64,000 nt of DNA from Bacteroidia bacterium (GTDB lineage: Bacteria > Bacteroidota > Ignavibacteria > SZUA-365), in contig JAOSJT010000001.1 in NCBI GenBank assembly GCA_027493955.1, positions 62,001 to 126,000 of the forward strand, in the 5' to 3' direction. Positions 1 through 8,552 of this stretch are shown one piece after another. The position numbers were made by a program, and so were the translations under genes. Within the stretch, counting starts at the first letter, position 1. Every line of letters starts with the position of its first letter. The notes beneath the pieces were generated by a model. It saw only the letters and a program-made list of their open reading frames with translations, did not search any database and was not told the DNA's origin.

Positions 1-303
1 AAAACGGGGGAAAACCTCCGGAAAAGCGGCCAACGCCCGGTGGCCGGCGTTGGGCTCCACGCCCGCTATCAGCGTGCGACGCCACGAGTACCAGCTCCAG
101 ACCAGGTCCGGATCCTTTCTGAAGGCGCGCTCCGTGGCTAACTCCGTCGGATCGTATTGAGACCAGAGTCCACCGGCGCTGCGAAATGTCGGGACGCCGC
201 TTTCGGCGGACACGCCTGCGCCTGTGAGAACGCAGACATGCCGCGCGCGACGAAGGCGCTGGATAAATGTCTCAGACAGTACCGGGGTGTGTGAGTGATT
301 CAT
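1..303 (-). CDS. cobB: Sirtuin-family NAD-dependent protein deacylase (C-terminus beyond the window)
   Basis: Sir2/CobB enzymes remove acyl groups from protein lysines using NAD+. Only the first 101 codons lie in the window; the frame runs open off the left edge. Residues 28-41 read GAGVSAESGVPTFR, the sirtuin NAD-binding signature, followed by GLW. Residues 72-75 give Tyr-x-x-Arg (YSWR), which in class III sirtuins of the CobB/SIRT5 type recognises succinyl or malonyl lysine, so desuccinylase activity is plausible (family knowledge, not shown here). The ATG at 303 has a GGAG about 10 bases upstream. The gene starts 15 bases after the stop of the acylase-family gene at 319, so the two are probably cotranscribed. 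The catalytic His and zinc-binding Cys lie outside the window and could not be checked. Confidence 0.9.
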   Translation of the reverse strand, partial: MNHSHTPVLSETFIQRLRRARHVCVLTGAGVSAESGVPTFRSAGGLWSQYDPTELATERAFRKDPDLVWSWYSWRRTLIAGVEPNAGHRALAAFPEVFPRF

Positions 304-318
304 GCAGCAACTCCGGGG

Positions 319-2736
319 TCAATTCGTGAGGGAGAGACGTTTCCAGCCGGATCGCCGAACAGCCTCGACATTGATGACGAGGCGGTGCAACGCTCCCATG
401 TGCCAGAATGCGGTGTGATCGGCATAATGCGGGCTGAATGGCTGCCCCGACTGTCCGCCCGGTATGACGATGTAACTGGAATCCGGTGAATTCAGATCCG
501 CCACGAAACGCATGGATGCCGCGACACGTGCATCATACGGGCGCGAAATGGAGTACTCCGTGTTGTTCACGGTCGTGTTGGATCCGCCGATGCTGAAGGG
601 ACCGATATTGAAGAGACGATCCAACGGTTTCTTTTCACCGAAAGGATGGCGGAACTCGATGGTGTGCAGTCTTCCCCAGTTCCATGTGTTCATATCCCTG
701 CCGAGCGCGGTGCGAAGGTCGGTTACAGCGTCGGTAATACCCTTGACGAGGATGTGCCTCTTGCTCTCCCTCCCCGGTGTCCGGATATCGTCGAACCAGG
801 TTTCCGTTGAGTCAGCAAGCAGGGTCGGAAGGACGCGCGTGACGATGTTTGCAACGAACGTGTAATTGTGAAACAGTGTGCTGTCCATCTCGTCTTCGAA
901 GGTTCGACGCAGCACATGCGTCAACGCGGCATTGAAAATGGCGGCTTCGGCGGATGAGGTGTTCATGCGACAATCCCAGCGGGCCAGCAGATTCATAACC
1001 CGCGTGATGAGCAGCGGACGAGCCTTCCATGCGCGGAGGGCTCCTACGAAGGCACGTCGGAGAGTGTCCGCATAGGGTGATTGCACATCCATTTGCATCA
1101 GGCGGAAATCGTCCGGAGTGAACATGGCCTGTTCGCTGAGCATTTGATGGATGCGTTTCGCGCGCGAATCGTCTTCCCACAGAGAGGAGATGGGCACCGG
1201 AGAAGACGTTGGCACCTTGTTGTTCGCCGCGACGAGCATTCCCTCTTCGGGTTCGGCCAGGCGGGGAAGCTGCCCGGCCGGAACATAGCCCTGCCAGCTG
1301 TTCGCACCTTCCCAGCCCGCCGAGGGGAGCAGCGCTTGTCCTTTACCACGAATCGGCACACGACCGACAGCGAGACGAGCGATGACGCCGCTGGTGTCGG
1401 CGTAGATGATGTGTTGCGCGGGAACGCCAAATGTTGCGAACGAACTCTGAAATTCATTCCAGTTCCGCGCGTGGGCCGCACGGTACATTGCCAGAATCTC
1501 GTCGCTGGCTTCCTGTCCAGCCCAGCGCAGCGACACCGCAGTAGGGCCGCTGAAGCGGCTGGAATCGCGAATCACGTTCTGCAGCGGATACACGGGGGTG
1601 ATAATCGGTCCGCGCGGTGTTTGCCATGTGGTTTGCACGACAGGCAGACTGTCGCGAACAAAGATCGAATCGGTGAACACGCGCATGCCCACACTGCGAC
1701 CCGCATCGATGCAGGTCGAATCGCGATAGTTCACCCGCTCGGTGAAAAAATCAACGTCGTCCGCCATCAGATTTGTCATGCCCCAGGTCAGAACGGAATT
1801 GTGTCCGATGACGATACCGGGCACACCGGGGATCGTTACACCTCCCACATTCAATCCGGGAGCGGAGAGGTGCATGATATACCAACGGGAGGGTTGGCTG
1901 ATGAGCAAATGGGGATCATTTGCCAGCAAAGGTTTTCCGTTGACGCTCCGTGTTCCTGTAACAGCCCACGCATTGCTGCCGATCGCCGAACCTTGTGACG
2001 CGAGGAGGCGCTGTGCGGTTGCAGCCCCATCGTGCAGAAGTCCGAGCGACACCAGTTGCCGCGGTTGTGTCGGATGCGGAAGTGAGGAGATCGCCGTCTG
2101 TTGCGGCGGGAAAAGCTGGCGAGCGCGTTCTTCGCCGAAACGCGCGATGAGTTCGCTCAAGGTCAGGTCTGTCCACCAGGAGAGGGCAAGTTCCCATCCG
2201 AGCAACCGCGCGATGATGAGCGAATGCGCCGGCGTCCACGGTTCAGGTTGATACTGGAGTAAATCGAACTCTATCGGTAAGGAATGCCCGCGTTCGTGTA
2301 TGCCCGCATTGACCCCCTTGCTGTACGCGTCGAGTATTTTCCGTGTCTGATCGGAAACCTCCGTCAGCAGACTGTCCGCCTGCCGGTGCAGGCCGATGGT
2401 ACGCATGAGACGGTCGGCAGGCAGCGCTTCAGCGCCAAAAATCTCGGCCAGCCGACCGCTCCCGTAGCGTCGAAGCACGTCCATCTGCCAGAGGCGATCC
2501 TGCGCGTGAACATATCCGGCGGCGACAAAGGCGTCATACTCGTTCCCTGCGAGAATGTGTGGTATTCCGGCCTGATCTCTGAATACCTCTACCGGCCCGG
2601 AGAGCGCCGACACGGAGGCCTCTCCCTGCGTTTCAGGGAGTGCCCGTGTCGCCAGATCGTAGGTGAGGTATCCGGCGAAAATGAGGAGCAGAATGGTGCT
2701 GACCGTTAGTGCGATTGAGGTGTGTCGTCGTTTCAT
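319..2736 (-). CDS. Penicillin acylase family N-terminal nucleophile hydrolase (penicillin amidase S45)
   Basis: An 805-residue Ntn-hydrolase proenzyme that would self-cleave into alpha and beta chains and hydrolyse amide bonds (beta-lactam side chains, acyl-homoserine lactones or similar N-acyl substrates). An N-terminal hydrophobic stretch at about residues 8-25 indicates export or membrane anchoring. The alpha-chain region carries VFRDQAGIPHI and GYVHAQDRLWQMD, both typical of S45. The predicted autocleavage site is Gly253/Ser254 in IGSNAWAV, Ser254 being the new N-terminal nucleophile, followed by ANDPHL and by IPGVPGIVIGHN, also family signatures. The length fits the family (about 750-850 residues). 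It lies just upstream of the sirtuin gene on the same strand. The natural substrate cannot be told from sequence. Confidence 0.93.
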   Translation of the reverse strand: MKRRHTSIALTVSTILLLIFAGYLTYDLATRALPETQGEASVSALSGPVEVFRDQAGIPHILAGNEYDAFVAAGYVHAQDRLWQMDVLRRYGSGRLAEIFGAEALPADRLMRTIGLHRQADSLLTEVSDQTRKILDAYSKGVNAGIHERGHSLPIEFDLLQYQPEPWTPAHSLIIARLLGWELALSWWTDLTLSELIARFGEERARQLFPPQQTAISSLPHPTQPRQLVSLGLLHDGAATAQRLLASQGSAIGSNAWAVTGTRSVNGKPLLANDPHLLISQPSRWYIMHLSAPGLNVGGVTIPGVPGIVIGHNSVLTWGMTNLMADDVDFFTERVNYRDSTCIDAGRSVGMRVFTDSIFVRDSLPVVQTTWQTPRGPIITPVYPLQNVIRDSSRFSGPTAVSLRWAGQEASDEILAMYRAAHARNWNEFQSSFATFGVPAQHIIYADTSGVIARLAVGRVPIRGKGQALLPSAGWEGANSWQGYVPAGQLPRLAEPEEGMLVAANNKVPTSSPVPISSLWEDDSRAKRIHQMLSEQAMFTPDDFRLMQMDVQSPYADTLRRAFVGALRAWKARPLLITRVMNLLARWDCRMNTSSAEAAIFNAALTHVLRRTFEDEMDSTLFHNYTFVANIVTRVLPTLLADSTETWFDDIRTPGRESKRHILVKGITDAVTDLRTALGRDMNTWNWGRLHTIEFRHPFGEKKPLDRLFNIGPFSIGGSNTTVNNTEYSISRPYDARVAASMRFVADLNSPDSSYIVIPGGQSGQPFSPHYADHTAFWHMGALHRLVINVEAVRRSGWKRLSLTN

Positions 2737-3185
2737 GGTGTCGCTTCATTGCGTCGTTCAAACTAGCAAGCACTGCAGCGAAATCCAATGAACACCGCGC
2801 GGCATGTGCGCTTTCACCCGTACGGAGCGGCAAGGTGTTTTCCGCACACAGGAGACGGGGCGGCAATATGCAACCATAGAGCGACAGAGTGATACGCTTT
2901 GCGCCATTTTCGCGATACTCCTCCCTGACCGGGAGTCGCTGATACCGGAGCGCGATCTTCCGAGGCACGCGACGCCCGGCATCAGGCACATCCGTGTTTC
3001 TCACGCCGCGAAAAAGCGGCAGCACATCGGTGGCTGAGGCCGAAGAACTCGCGGCACAGCGTGTGGATACCGAGGACGAACAGTTTCAACTTGTCGTGAG
3101 AATTCATTATCTTTTCATCATCAACATCTACCACAGCTGTACTTCCACCGCCATGAAATACGAAGCATTCAAGGTTTCGCAACGT
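2737..3185. other. Intergenic region between divergent acylase and OmpA-family genes
   Basis: About 450 bases separating divergently transcribed genes, so both promoters should be here. I see no convincing coding sequence: the short open frames on both strands have no recognisable motifs. The frame of the downstream gene extends back to an ATG at 2994, but the signal peptide argues for a start at 3186. I could not identify a clear promoter. Confidence 0.5.
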
Positions 3186-4739
3186 ATGAAAAACCGCTTT
3201 CTGCTGTTGGTGGCCGCGACGATACTGGCAGGTACCGGCAGCACGATGAATGCCCATGCACAGCAGGCGCAAAAGCCGGCATTCATGCCGAAGCGGGAAA
3301 ATCTCGGGCCCATGGTGAATTCCGAATATGACGAGGTTTTCCCTGTCATTTCCGCCGATGCAAAAACATTGTACTTCGTCCGGAAAGGTCATCCTGACAA
3401 CACGGGATCAAAAAAAGAAGATGATATATGGGTCAGCGAGCGCCTGCCGGATGGAAGCTGGAGCAAAGCGCGCAATGTCGGGCAGCCGCTCAACACCGAT
3501 GGCTTCAACTTCGTCTGTGCCGTGCTGCCGGACAACAACACCCTCCTTCTCGGGAACCAGTATATGCGGGATGGCTCCCAGCGTCAGGGTTTGTCGCTGA
3601 CATATCGTGAGGGTGAAACATGGAGTTTTCCCTCGCCGTTGAGCATCGCCAACCTGGGCAATCTGTCGCATCTCACGGAGTATACCATGGCGCCTGACGG
3701 CAGAGTCATTGTGATGAGCATCCTTCGCCAGGACTCCATTGGCGGCAGGGATCTCTATGTCAGTTTCAGAAAGCCGGACAACACCTGGGCCGAACCCGAG
3801 AATATGGGGCTTGGAATCAACAGTACGGAACAGGACGTCACTCCCTTCATTGCTGCCGATGGTGTGACACTGTATTTCTCCAGCAATCGTCCAGGGGGCT
3901 TCGGGAGCAACGATGTGTATATGACGCGAAGACTGGATTATACGTGGAAGAAATGGTCCGTTCCGCGCAATCTTGGCTATCCAATCAACACGGCGGGCTG
4001 GGATGCGTACTACACGGTGCCCGGCAACGGAGAATTCGCATATTTCGTTTCGACCAGCGATGGATATGGAAAATCTGATCTTTTCCGTATCGAGTTGCCT
4101 GAGGATGCCCGGCCTATTCCGGTCATGATGGTAAGCGGTAGGGTACGCGACCCCAAGGGGCAGATCATTCCCGCATCTATCACCTATGAGCGCCTCTCCG
4201 ATGGGGAAGTGATGGGATCGGCGACAGCGGATCCTACCACGGGCGAATATCAGATCGCCTTGCCTATGGGGCATCAGTATGGCTTCCATGCGAATGCCGA
4301 GGGGCATTATCCTGTAAGCCAGCACCTGGACCTTACGGATCTGTCCAATTTCAAGGAAGTGGAGCGGGATCTCATCCTGGCTCCGGTGACGCGAGGCGCA
4401 TCGATACGACTCAACAACCTGTTCTTCGATTTTGACAAGGATATACTCCGCGATGAATCGAAACCGGAGCTTGACAGACTCGTCCGTTTCCTCAATGAAC
4501 ACCCGAGCATGATCATACAGGTCGATGGTCATACGGATTCTGTGGGTGGGTTCGAGTATAACATGGATCTGTCCCGGCGTAGGGCCAAAGCGGTCGTCGA
4601 ATATCTCGTGTCGCATGGAATTTCCGACGTCAGACTTATTCCGCGCGGCTTCGGTAAGACGCGTCCTGCTGCGACCAACGAAACGGACGAAGGTCGGCAA
4701 TGGAACAGACGGGTTGAATATTCCATCCTGCAGGAGTGA
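3186..4739 (+). CDS. Secreted PD40/WD40-like propeller protein with C-terminal OmpA peptidoglycan-binding domain
   Basis: About 517 residues. Order of domains: signal peptide (MKNRFLLLVAATILAG..AHAQ), a beta-propeller built from PD40/TolB-like repeats (for example DEVFPVISADAKTLYFV and DVTPFIAADGVTLYFSSNRP), a carboxypeptidase-regulatory-like beta-sandwich segment (MVSGRVRDPKGQIIPA), and an OmpA domain (FFDFDKDILRDES ... VDGHTDSVG ... LSRRRAKAVVEYL) that binds peptidoglycan. Such proteins anchor the outer membrane to the wall and are common in Bacteroidota, where several belong to gliding or T9SS machinery (PorE-like). The start at 3186 is chosen because it puts the signal peptide at the N-terminus; ATGs at 3153 and 2994 are in frame. 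A strong terminator follows the stop. Confidence 0.88.
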   Translation: MKNRFLLLVAATILAGTGSTMNAHAQQAQKPAFMPKRENLGPMVNSEYDEVFPVISADAKTLYFVRKGHPDNTGSKKEDDIWVSERLPDGSWSKARNVGQPLNTDGFNFVCAVLPDNNTLLLGNQYMRDGSQRQGLSLTYREGETWSFPSPLSIANLGNLSHLTEYTMAPDGRVIVMSILRQDSIGGRDLYVSFRKPDNTWAEPENMGLGINSTEQDVTPFIAADGVTLYFSSNRPGGFGSNDVYMTRRLDYTWKKWSVPRNLGYPINTAGWDAYYTVPGNGEFAYFVSTSDGYGKSDLFRIELPEDARPIPVMMVSGRVRDPKGQIIPASITYERLSDGEVMGSATADPTTGEYQIALPMGHQYGFHANAEGHYPVSQHLDLTDLSNFKEVERDLILAPVTRGASIRLNNLFFDFDKDILRDESKPELDRLVRFLNEHPSMIIQVDGHTDSVGGFEYNMDLSRRRAKAVVEYLVSHGISDVRLIPRGFGKTRPAATNETDEGRQWNRRVEYSILQE

Positions 4740-4766
4740 CGTCGCTCCTCTGTCGTGTCCCAATGT

Positions 4767-4796
4767 AAATCCCGGTTCGCCGGGATTTATTTTTCC
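4767..4796 (+). terminator. Intrinsic terminator after the OmpA-family gene
   Basis: Perfect 9-bp stem (4767-4775 AAATCCCGG with 4780-4788 CCGGGATTT) closed by a TTCG tetraloop and followed by ATTTTTT. It lies 28 bases after the stop codon. Confidence 0.9.
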
Positions 4797-5075
4797 CCCT
4801 CGAAGGAGGTCCGAAGCGCAGGACTGGCGCAACCCGAGTCCGACCGGGCATTTCGATGTCTCATGCCGTGCGTACGTCGTCTCTCCGGTCATGGCATCAC
4901 CAGAGCGCCATATCGCTCCCCCGCGCTGAGCGTATCGCGCTCTGATCGGAAGTATCAGCACTCATTGGATGCAGATCGCGATTCAGGTATATTTCTGTGA
5001 CAATCGCGGCCCCGCCCAGGTCGGTAGAGGAGCGAGGCGGACGCAGCGCTCGACACAGTTCCCCGCATCATCGAG
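4797..5075. other. Non-coding spacer
   Basis: With the terminator this forms a stretch of about 335 bases without a supported gene. Open frames occur on both strands but carry no motif or ribosome-binding site. The promoter for the downstream small genes is presumably here but not identifiable. Confidence 0.4.
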
Positions 5076-5309
5076 ATGAATGGTATGAGTAAATTCGAAA
5101 CGATTCTTCACTCCAAATCCGATTGTCTCATCACGCTTTTTCATGATCCTGAAGATCACATGTCGTGGATTATTCGAAAGTGGAAGCGACGGCTGTTCGG
5201 AAAGAAATGTCTCGTCAGCCGTTGGTTCAACACACGCGAGCAGGCGGAGCGCTTCGCCGAGCAACTGGTGCGCGAATGTGCCGGAATACGCGCAAAACTT
5301 CAGTCGTAA
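5076..5309 (+). CDS. Small protein of unknown function (77 aa)
   Basis: I do not recognise a family. The protein is basic and aromatic in the middle (WIIRKWKRRLFGKK), then has a predicted amphipathic helix (TREQAERFAEQLVRE). There is no signal peptide or metal motif. A second in-frame ATG at 5085 is an equally possible start. It is followed after 6 bases by another small gene and then by a nitrilase-family gene, all in the same direction, which suggests one operon. The regular helical C-terminus and tight spacing support a real gene, but without a homologue this remains moderate. Confidence 0.5.
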   Translation: MNGMSKFETILHSKSDCLITLFHDPEDHMSWIIRKWKRRLFGKKCLVSRWFNTREQAERFAEQLVRECAGIRAKLQS

Positions 5310-5315
5310 GGCATC

Positions 5316-5558
5316 ATGGATACCACCTATTGTTATTCACCGGAAAACGTCTTGCGTCAAATCGAAGGACGGGAGGCCGTTCTCGGCGTTTTCGAGCTTC
5401 GGTTTTATTCTTCCGGAGGCAGACCTGCGAAGGAAATGACCGAGTGTGTTGAAACCTTTTACTACTATCCCTCCGGCGGTACGATTCGCGATGCGTCCTT
5501 GAATATTCTCCTGTATGAGCCGCGTCTCGATATTTATCATACCGGCAAACGGGGATAG
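5316..5558 (+). CDS. Small protein of unknown function (80 aa)
   Basis: I do not recognise a family. The sequence is beta-rich and aromatic (VLGVFELRFYSSGG, VETFYYYPSGG, NILLYEPRLDIYH), looking like a small soluble beta protein without a signal peptide. An AAGG lies 6 bases before the ATG. It sits 6 bases after the preceding small gene and 12 bases before the nitrilase-family gene, so translational coupling in a three-gene unit is likely. It could be an accessory subunit of the amidase, but that is only a guess from position. Confidence 0.5.
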   Translation: MDTTYCYSPENVLRQIEGREAVLGVFELRFYSSGGRPAKEMTECVETFYYYPSGGTIRDASLNILLYEPRLDIYHTGKRG

Positions 5559-5570
5559 TTCGCTTTTCAG

Positions 5571-6362
5571 ATGCGCAGCGCAGCCCTTCAATTTTGCCCG
5601 GAATTCCTCGCCGTCGAGTCCAATCAGACGCGTGTACTCGATTTCATACGCACCTGCGATGCGGAATTGCTGGTTCTGCCCGAGCTCTGCTTCACGGGAT
5701 ATTTTTTCCACGACAGCGAACAACTCCGCTCGGTGGCGGAAGCAACGAACGGGCCCTCCGTCACGTTGCTGCGTGATGTTGCACGTTCACGGAAGGTTAT
5801 CATCGTGGCCGGAATCGCCGAACGTGCAGGAGAAAACGTGTATAACAGCGCTGTGACGGTGCTCCCGGATGGCAGTGTGGATGTATACCGGAAAACCCAT
5901 CTCTTTGCAGAGGAAAAAATCCTTTTTACTCCGGGTGACAGCGGTTTCCGTGTGAGGGACTTCGGTTCCTGGCGCTTGGGCGTCATGATCTGCTATGATT
6001 GGCGTTTCCCTGAAGCCGCGCGTACTTTGGCACTCAAAGGGGCGCATATCATCGCCCATCCTTCCGATCTCGTCGCCGCTCCGGAACTCTGGCAGCCTGC
6101 CATGCGCGTGCGATCACTGGAGAACAGGGTGTTCACCATCACCGCCAATCGCACCGGGCGTGAAACACGCGGACTGGATGAACTGATATTCCATGGTTGC
6201 AGTCAGATTGTCGCACCGTCGGGCAAGGTGCTCGTGGAGGCGGGCAGGGAGGATGAAGGTTGGATATACGCCGAGATAGATCCGACTGCCGCTGACCGCA
6301 AAGCCTTCTCGCAGTGGAACGATATCATGACAGATCGCCGGCCGGATCTGTACGAACTCTGA
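5571..6362 (+). CDS. Carbon-nitrogen hydrolase (nitrilase superfamily amidase)
   Basis: A 263-residue cytoplasmic amidohydrolase with the complete nitrilase catalytic triad: Glu38 in LPELCFTGY, Lys108 in YRKTHLF and Cys141 in VMICYDWRFPE. The length and the FPE after the nucleophile match the omega-amidase / N-carbamoyl-amide hydrolase branch, but the substrate cannot be fixed from sequence. There is no signal peptide. It ends 17 bases before the DUF374 acyltransferase start and is probably cotranscribed with it and lpxK, although a metabolic link to lipid A is not evident. Confidence 0.92.
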   Translation: MRSAALQFCPEFLAVESNQTRVLDFIRTCDAELLVLPELCFTGYFFHDSEQLRSVAEATNGPSVTLLRDVARSRKVIIVAGIAERAGENVYNSAVTVLPDGSVDVYRKTHLFAEEKILFTPGDSGFRVRDFGSWRLGVMICYDWRFPEAARTLALKGAHIIAHPSDLVAAPELWQPAMRVRSLENRVFTITANRTGRETRGLDELIFHGCSQIVAPSGKVLVEAGREDEGWIYAEIDPTAADRKAFSQWNDIMTDRRPDLYEL

Positions 6363-6379
6363 CACGATACGGAGGAGTG

Positions 6380-7003
6380 ATGCGCGCGTTACTTGTCAAC
6401 GTCCTCGTCGGAATGCTTATGCGTACCTTGCGTATCTCCGTCGAGAATTCGGCAACGGTAGATGCGCTCCTTGAAGCCCGGTCTCCGTTCGTGCTCGTCT
6501 TCTGGCATGGTTCGATGCTCTGGCCGTGGTGGCGATTCGGAAACAGCAATGCTGCCGCTCTCGTGAGCATGAGCAGCGACGGCCAGCTGCTCGCAGACAT
6601 TCTCCGGCGGTGGGGATACACTGTTGTCAGAGGATCCAGCAGTCGCGGCAGCAAGGAAGCGATGCAGGCGATGCGCGACATCATTCGCGAAGGACACATT
6701 CTCTGCGTCACACCGGACGGACCGAGAGGGCCGCGCCATGAAATGAAAATGGGGGCGGTGCGCGTGGCCCAAACCATGCGTGTTCCGCTCGTCGTCGTCA
6801 GTGTCGGGTACGTCCGTTGTCGGCACCTGAAAAGCTGGGATCGTTTCGAATTACCCATGCCGTTCTCACGCTGCTATGTGCGATTCAGCGAGGCGGTGCA
6901 GATCAATCCGGATCTGGAAGGTGAGCCGCTGGAAGATGTGCGCGCAGATCTGGAGAAAAAGATGACGGCCGAGTATCGCAGCGTCGCTCTGCGGGGGGCA
7001 TGA
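6380..7003 (+). CDS. DUF374 lysophospholipid acyltransferase-family protein
   Basis: About 207 residues. The family (DUF374, related to LPLAT/PlsC acyltransferases) is found in LPS-producing bacteria next to lipid A genes and is thought to acylate a lipid A or phospholipid precursor. Supporting motifs are LVFWHGSMLWPWW (the His-containing block), RGSSSRGSKEAM and VTPDGPRGPRHEMKMG, which correspond to the LPLAT blocks. The N-terminus is hydrophobic (LLVNVLVGMLM), fitting membrane association. The start at 6380 is chosen because GGAGG lies five bases upstream; the frame extends back to 6314, overlapping the previous gene. The stop is immediately followed by the GTG of lpxK, so the two are coupled. 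Confidence 0.88.
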   Translation: MRALLVNVLVGMLMRTLRISVENSATVDALLEARSPFVLVFWHGSMLWPWWRFGNSNAAALVSMSSDGQLLADILRRWGYTVVRGSSSRGSKEAMQAMRDIIREGHILCVTPDGPRGPRHEMKMGAVRVAQTMRVPLVVVSVGYVRCRHLKSWDRFELPMPFSRCYVRFSEAVQINPDLEGEPLEDVRADLEKKMTAEYRSVALRGA

Positions 7004-8035
7004 GTGATTCGGACGCTTGCATCCCGGCTGTACGGGACGGTGGTGCGCCTGCGCAATCGGGCCTATGACCAGGGGTACCTGCGCAGTGTCCGTATCCCTG
7101 TACCGGTAATTTCCGTGGGGAATATCACCGCGGGCGGCACCGGAAAGACGCCGGTCGTGGAACGATTGGTCGAGTACTACCTGAGAAGTGGTATACGAAC
7201 CGCTGTTGTGTCACGCGGATACAAACGTACCAGTACAGGCAGTGTTGTCGTGTCCGACGGGAAGGGAAGCGTTGTGGATGTGCCGAGTGGCGGAGATGAG
7301 CCGGTTCAGATCGCACGGAAATTCCCGGAGGCGGTGGTCCTTGCGGATGCGAATCGCGTTCGCGGCTGCCTCCGAGCAACGCAGGAATTCGAGGTCGAGG
7401 TCATCATCCTTGACGATGCCTATCAGCACAGGGCTGTGGGCCGTAGTGTGGATATCGTCGTGCTCGACGCCTCGAGCGCACTCTACGCGCAGCGGCTGTT
7501 GCCGGCCGGACGTCTGCGGGAACCGCTGGTGAATCTTTCCCGGGCGGATGTTCTGCTTCTCAGCCGCTGCGAAGCCGACGTCGCGCACGAACAGATGACG
7601 CTCGCGCTTCGGGCCTACAGCAATGTGCCGGTGTTTGCGACACGCTTCCTGCCTCAGCATCTTCGCCGCCTGCACGACTTCGGGGAGCTTCCACACGATG
7701 CACTCCGCGGTGCCTCGGTGGTGTCTTTTTGCGGTATCGGTGCGCCGGCAAGTTTTCTGAAAACCATGGATCATATGGGCATCGCGTCGCAGCAACATCA
7801 TGAGTTCCCCGATCACCATCGTTTTACTGACGCGGATATTGCCATGCTTCTGGATGGGGCCAGAGCCGCAGGGACAGTGCTGCTCACCACGGAGAAAGAT
7901 GCGATGCGACTGTTGCAGCATCGGACGGCACTCGAGGGAGTGGATGTGCTGTATCCGGTGATGCGTCTGGAGTTTTTGGGAGCGGAGGAAGATTTTTTTC
8001 GTCTCTTGTCTGAACGCACATCCCTGCGCATCTAA
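7004..8035 (+). CDS. lpxK: Tetraacyldisaccharide 4'-kinase (lipid A biosynthesis)
   Basis: A 343-residue LpxK, which phosphorylates the 4' position of the lipid A disaccharide with ATP at the inner face of the inner membrane. The P-loop AGGTGKTP at residues 43-50 follows the family pattern VPVISVGNITAGG, and VVSRGYKR and ILDDAYQHR are the other LpxK hallmarks. The start codon is GTG at 7004, directly abutting the TGA of the acyltransferase gene, which implies translational coupling. The gene indicates that the organism makes lipid A. Downstream, a convergent DksA-type gene begins after 12 bases. Confidence 0.95.
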   Translation: MIRTLASRLYGTVVRLRNRAYDQGYLRSVRIPVPVISVGNITAGGTGKTPVVERLVEYYLRSGIRTAVVSRGYKRTSTGSVVVSDGKGSVVDVPSGGDEPVQIARKFPEAVVLADANRVRGCLRATQEFEVEVIILDDAYQHRAVGRSVDIVVLDASSALYAQRLLPAGRLREPLVNLSRADVLLLSRCEADVAHEQMTLALRAYSNVPVFATRFLPQHLRRLHDFGELPHDALRGASVVSFCGIGAPASFLKTMDHMGIASQQHHEFPDHHRFTDADIAMLLDGARAAGTVLLTTEKDAMRLLQHRTALEGVDVLYPVMRLEFLGAEEDFFRLLSERTSLRI

Positions 8036-8047
8036 CGCACACCCTGC

Positions 8048-8419
8048 TCAGCGTCGCTGGAAACCGTACGCCGGCGAACTTGTCCTTTTCCTGAGAATAC
8101 CAGCGCACTGTTCGCAGAAATGGGCGGTCGGATGTTGCCGCAGGAGATCCGCAGCGATCTGTCCCTTGCAGAAAATGCACTGGCCGTATTCGTTGCGATC
8201 CAGACGTTCAAGTGCCAGACGCAGATCATTGAGTCGCGGATCGGCCTTGAACGCGAGATGCGCGGACAGCGCCTCAGGCGTGAATTGGGTAATCTCCTCT
8301 TTGTACACCTCGGTGAGAATCGCCGCTATGCGTTCGAGGATAATTTCCCTGATGCTTTCGTCTCTATTCGTCGCTGCGTGTTGCACGATGTCTTGCTCGT
8401 CATGATACCGGATATCCAT
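8048..8419 (-). CDS. TraR/DksA-type zinc-finger protein
   Basis: A 123-residue protein with a helical N-terminal half and a C-terminal four-cysteine zinc finger (CIFC ... CEQC) in the arrangement of the DksA/TraR family, preceded by LALERLDRNEYGQC, the usual lead-in to the finger. DksA-like proteins bind the RNA polymerase secondary channel and modulate the stringent response with ppGpp. The N-terminal coiled coil is shorter than in E. coli DksA and I could not confirm the acidic tip residues, so a DksA-like but distinct function is possible. It is convergent with lpxK. Confidence 0.85.
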   Translation of the reverse strand: MDIRYHDEQDIVQHAATNRDESIREIILERIAAILTEVYKEEITQFTPEALSAHLAFKADPRLNDLRLALERLDRNEYGQCIFCKGQIAADLLRQHPTAHFCEQCAGILRKRTSSPAYGFQRR

Positions 8420-8552
8420 CCGGCGGGAAAAGGTACACGATGGTTGTTACCCGCAAGTATAGAGCTTTTTTCGAAAGAGTCAAGTGAAATCGTACAAAGG
8501 CGCAAAACACACCGATTCTCCGCGATTTCTTGCTGCGTCAGGCTGCCGCACT

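Noticed and set aside
3408-4961. Long antisense open frame opposite the OmpA-family gene (517 codons)
   Set aside because: Arises from high G+C third positions of the real gene; no motif, no ribosome-binding site, and the plus-strand product has four recognisable domains.
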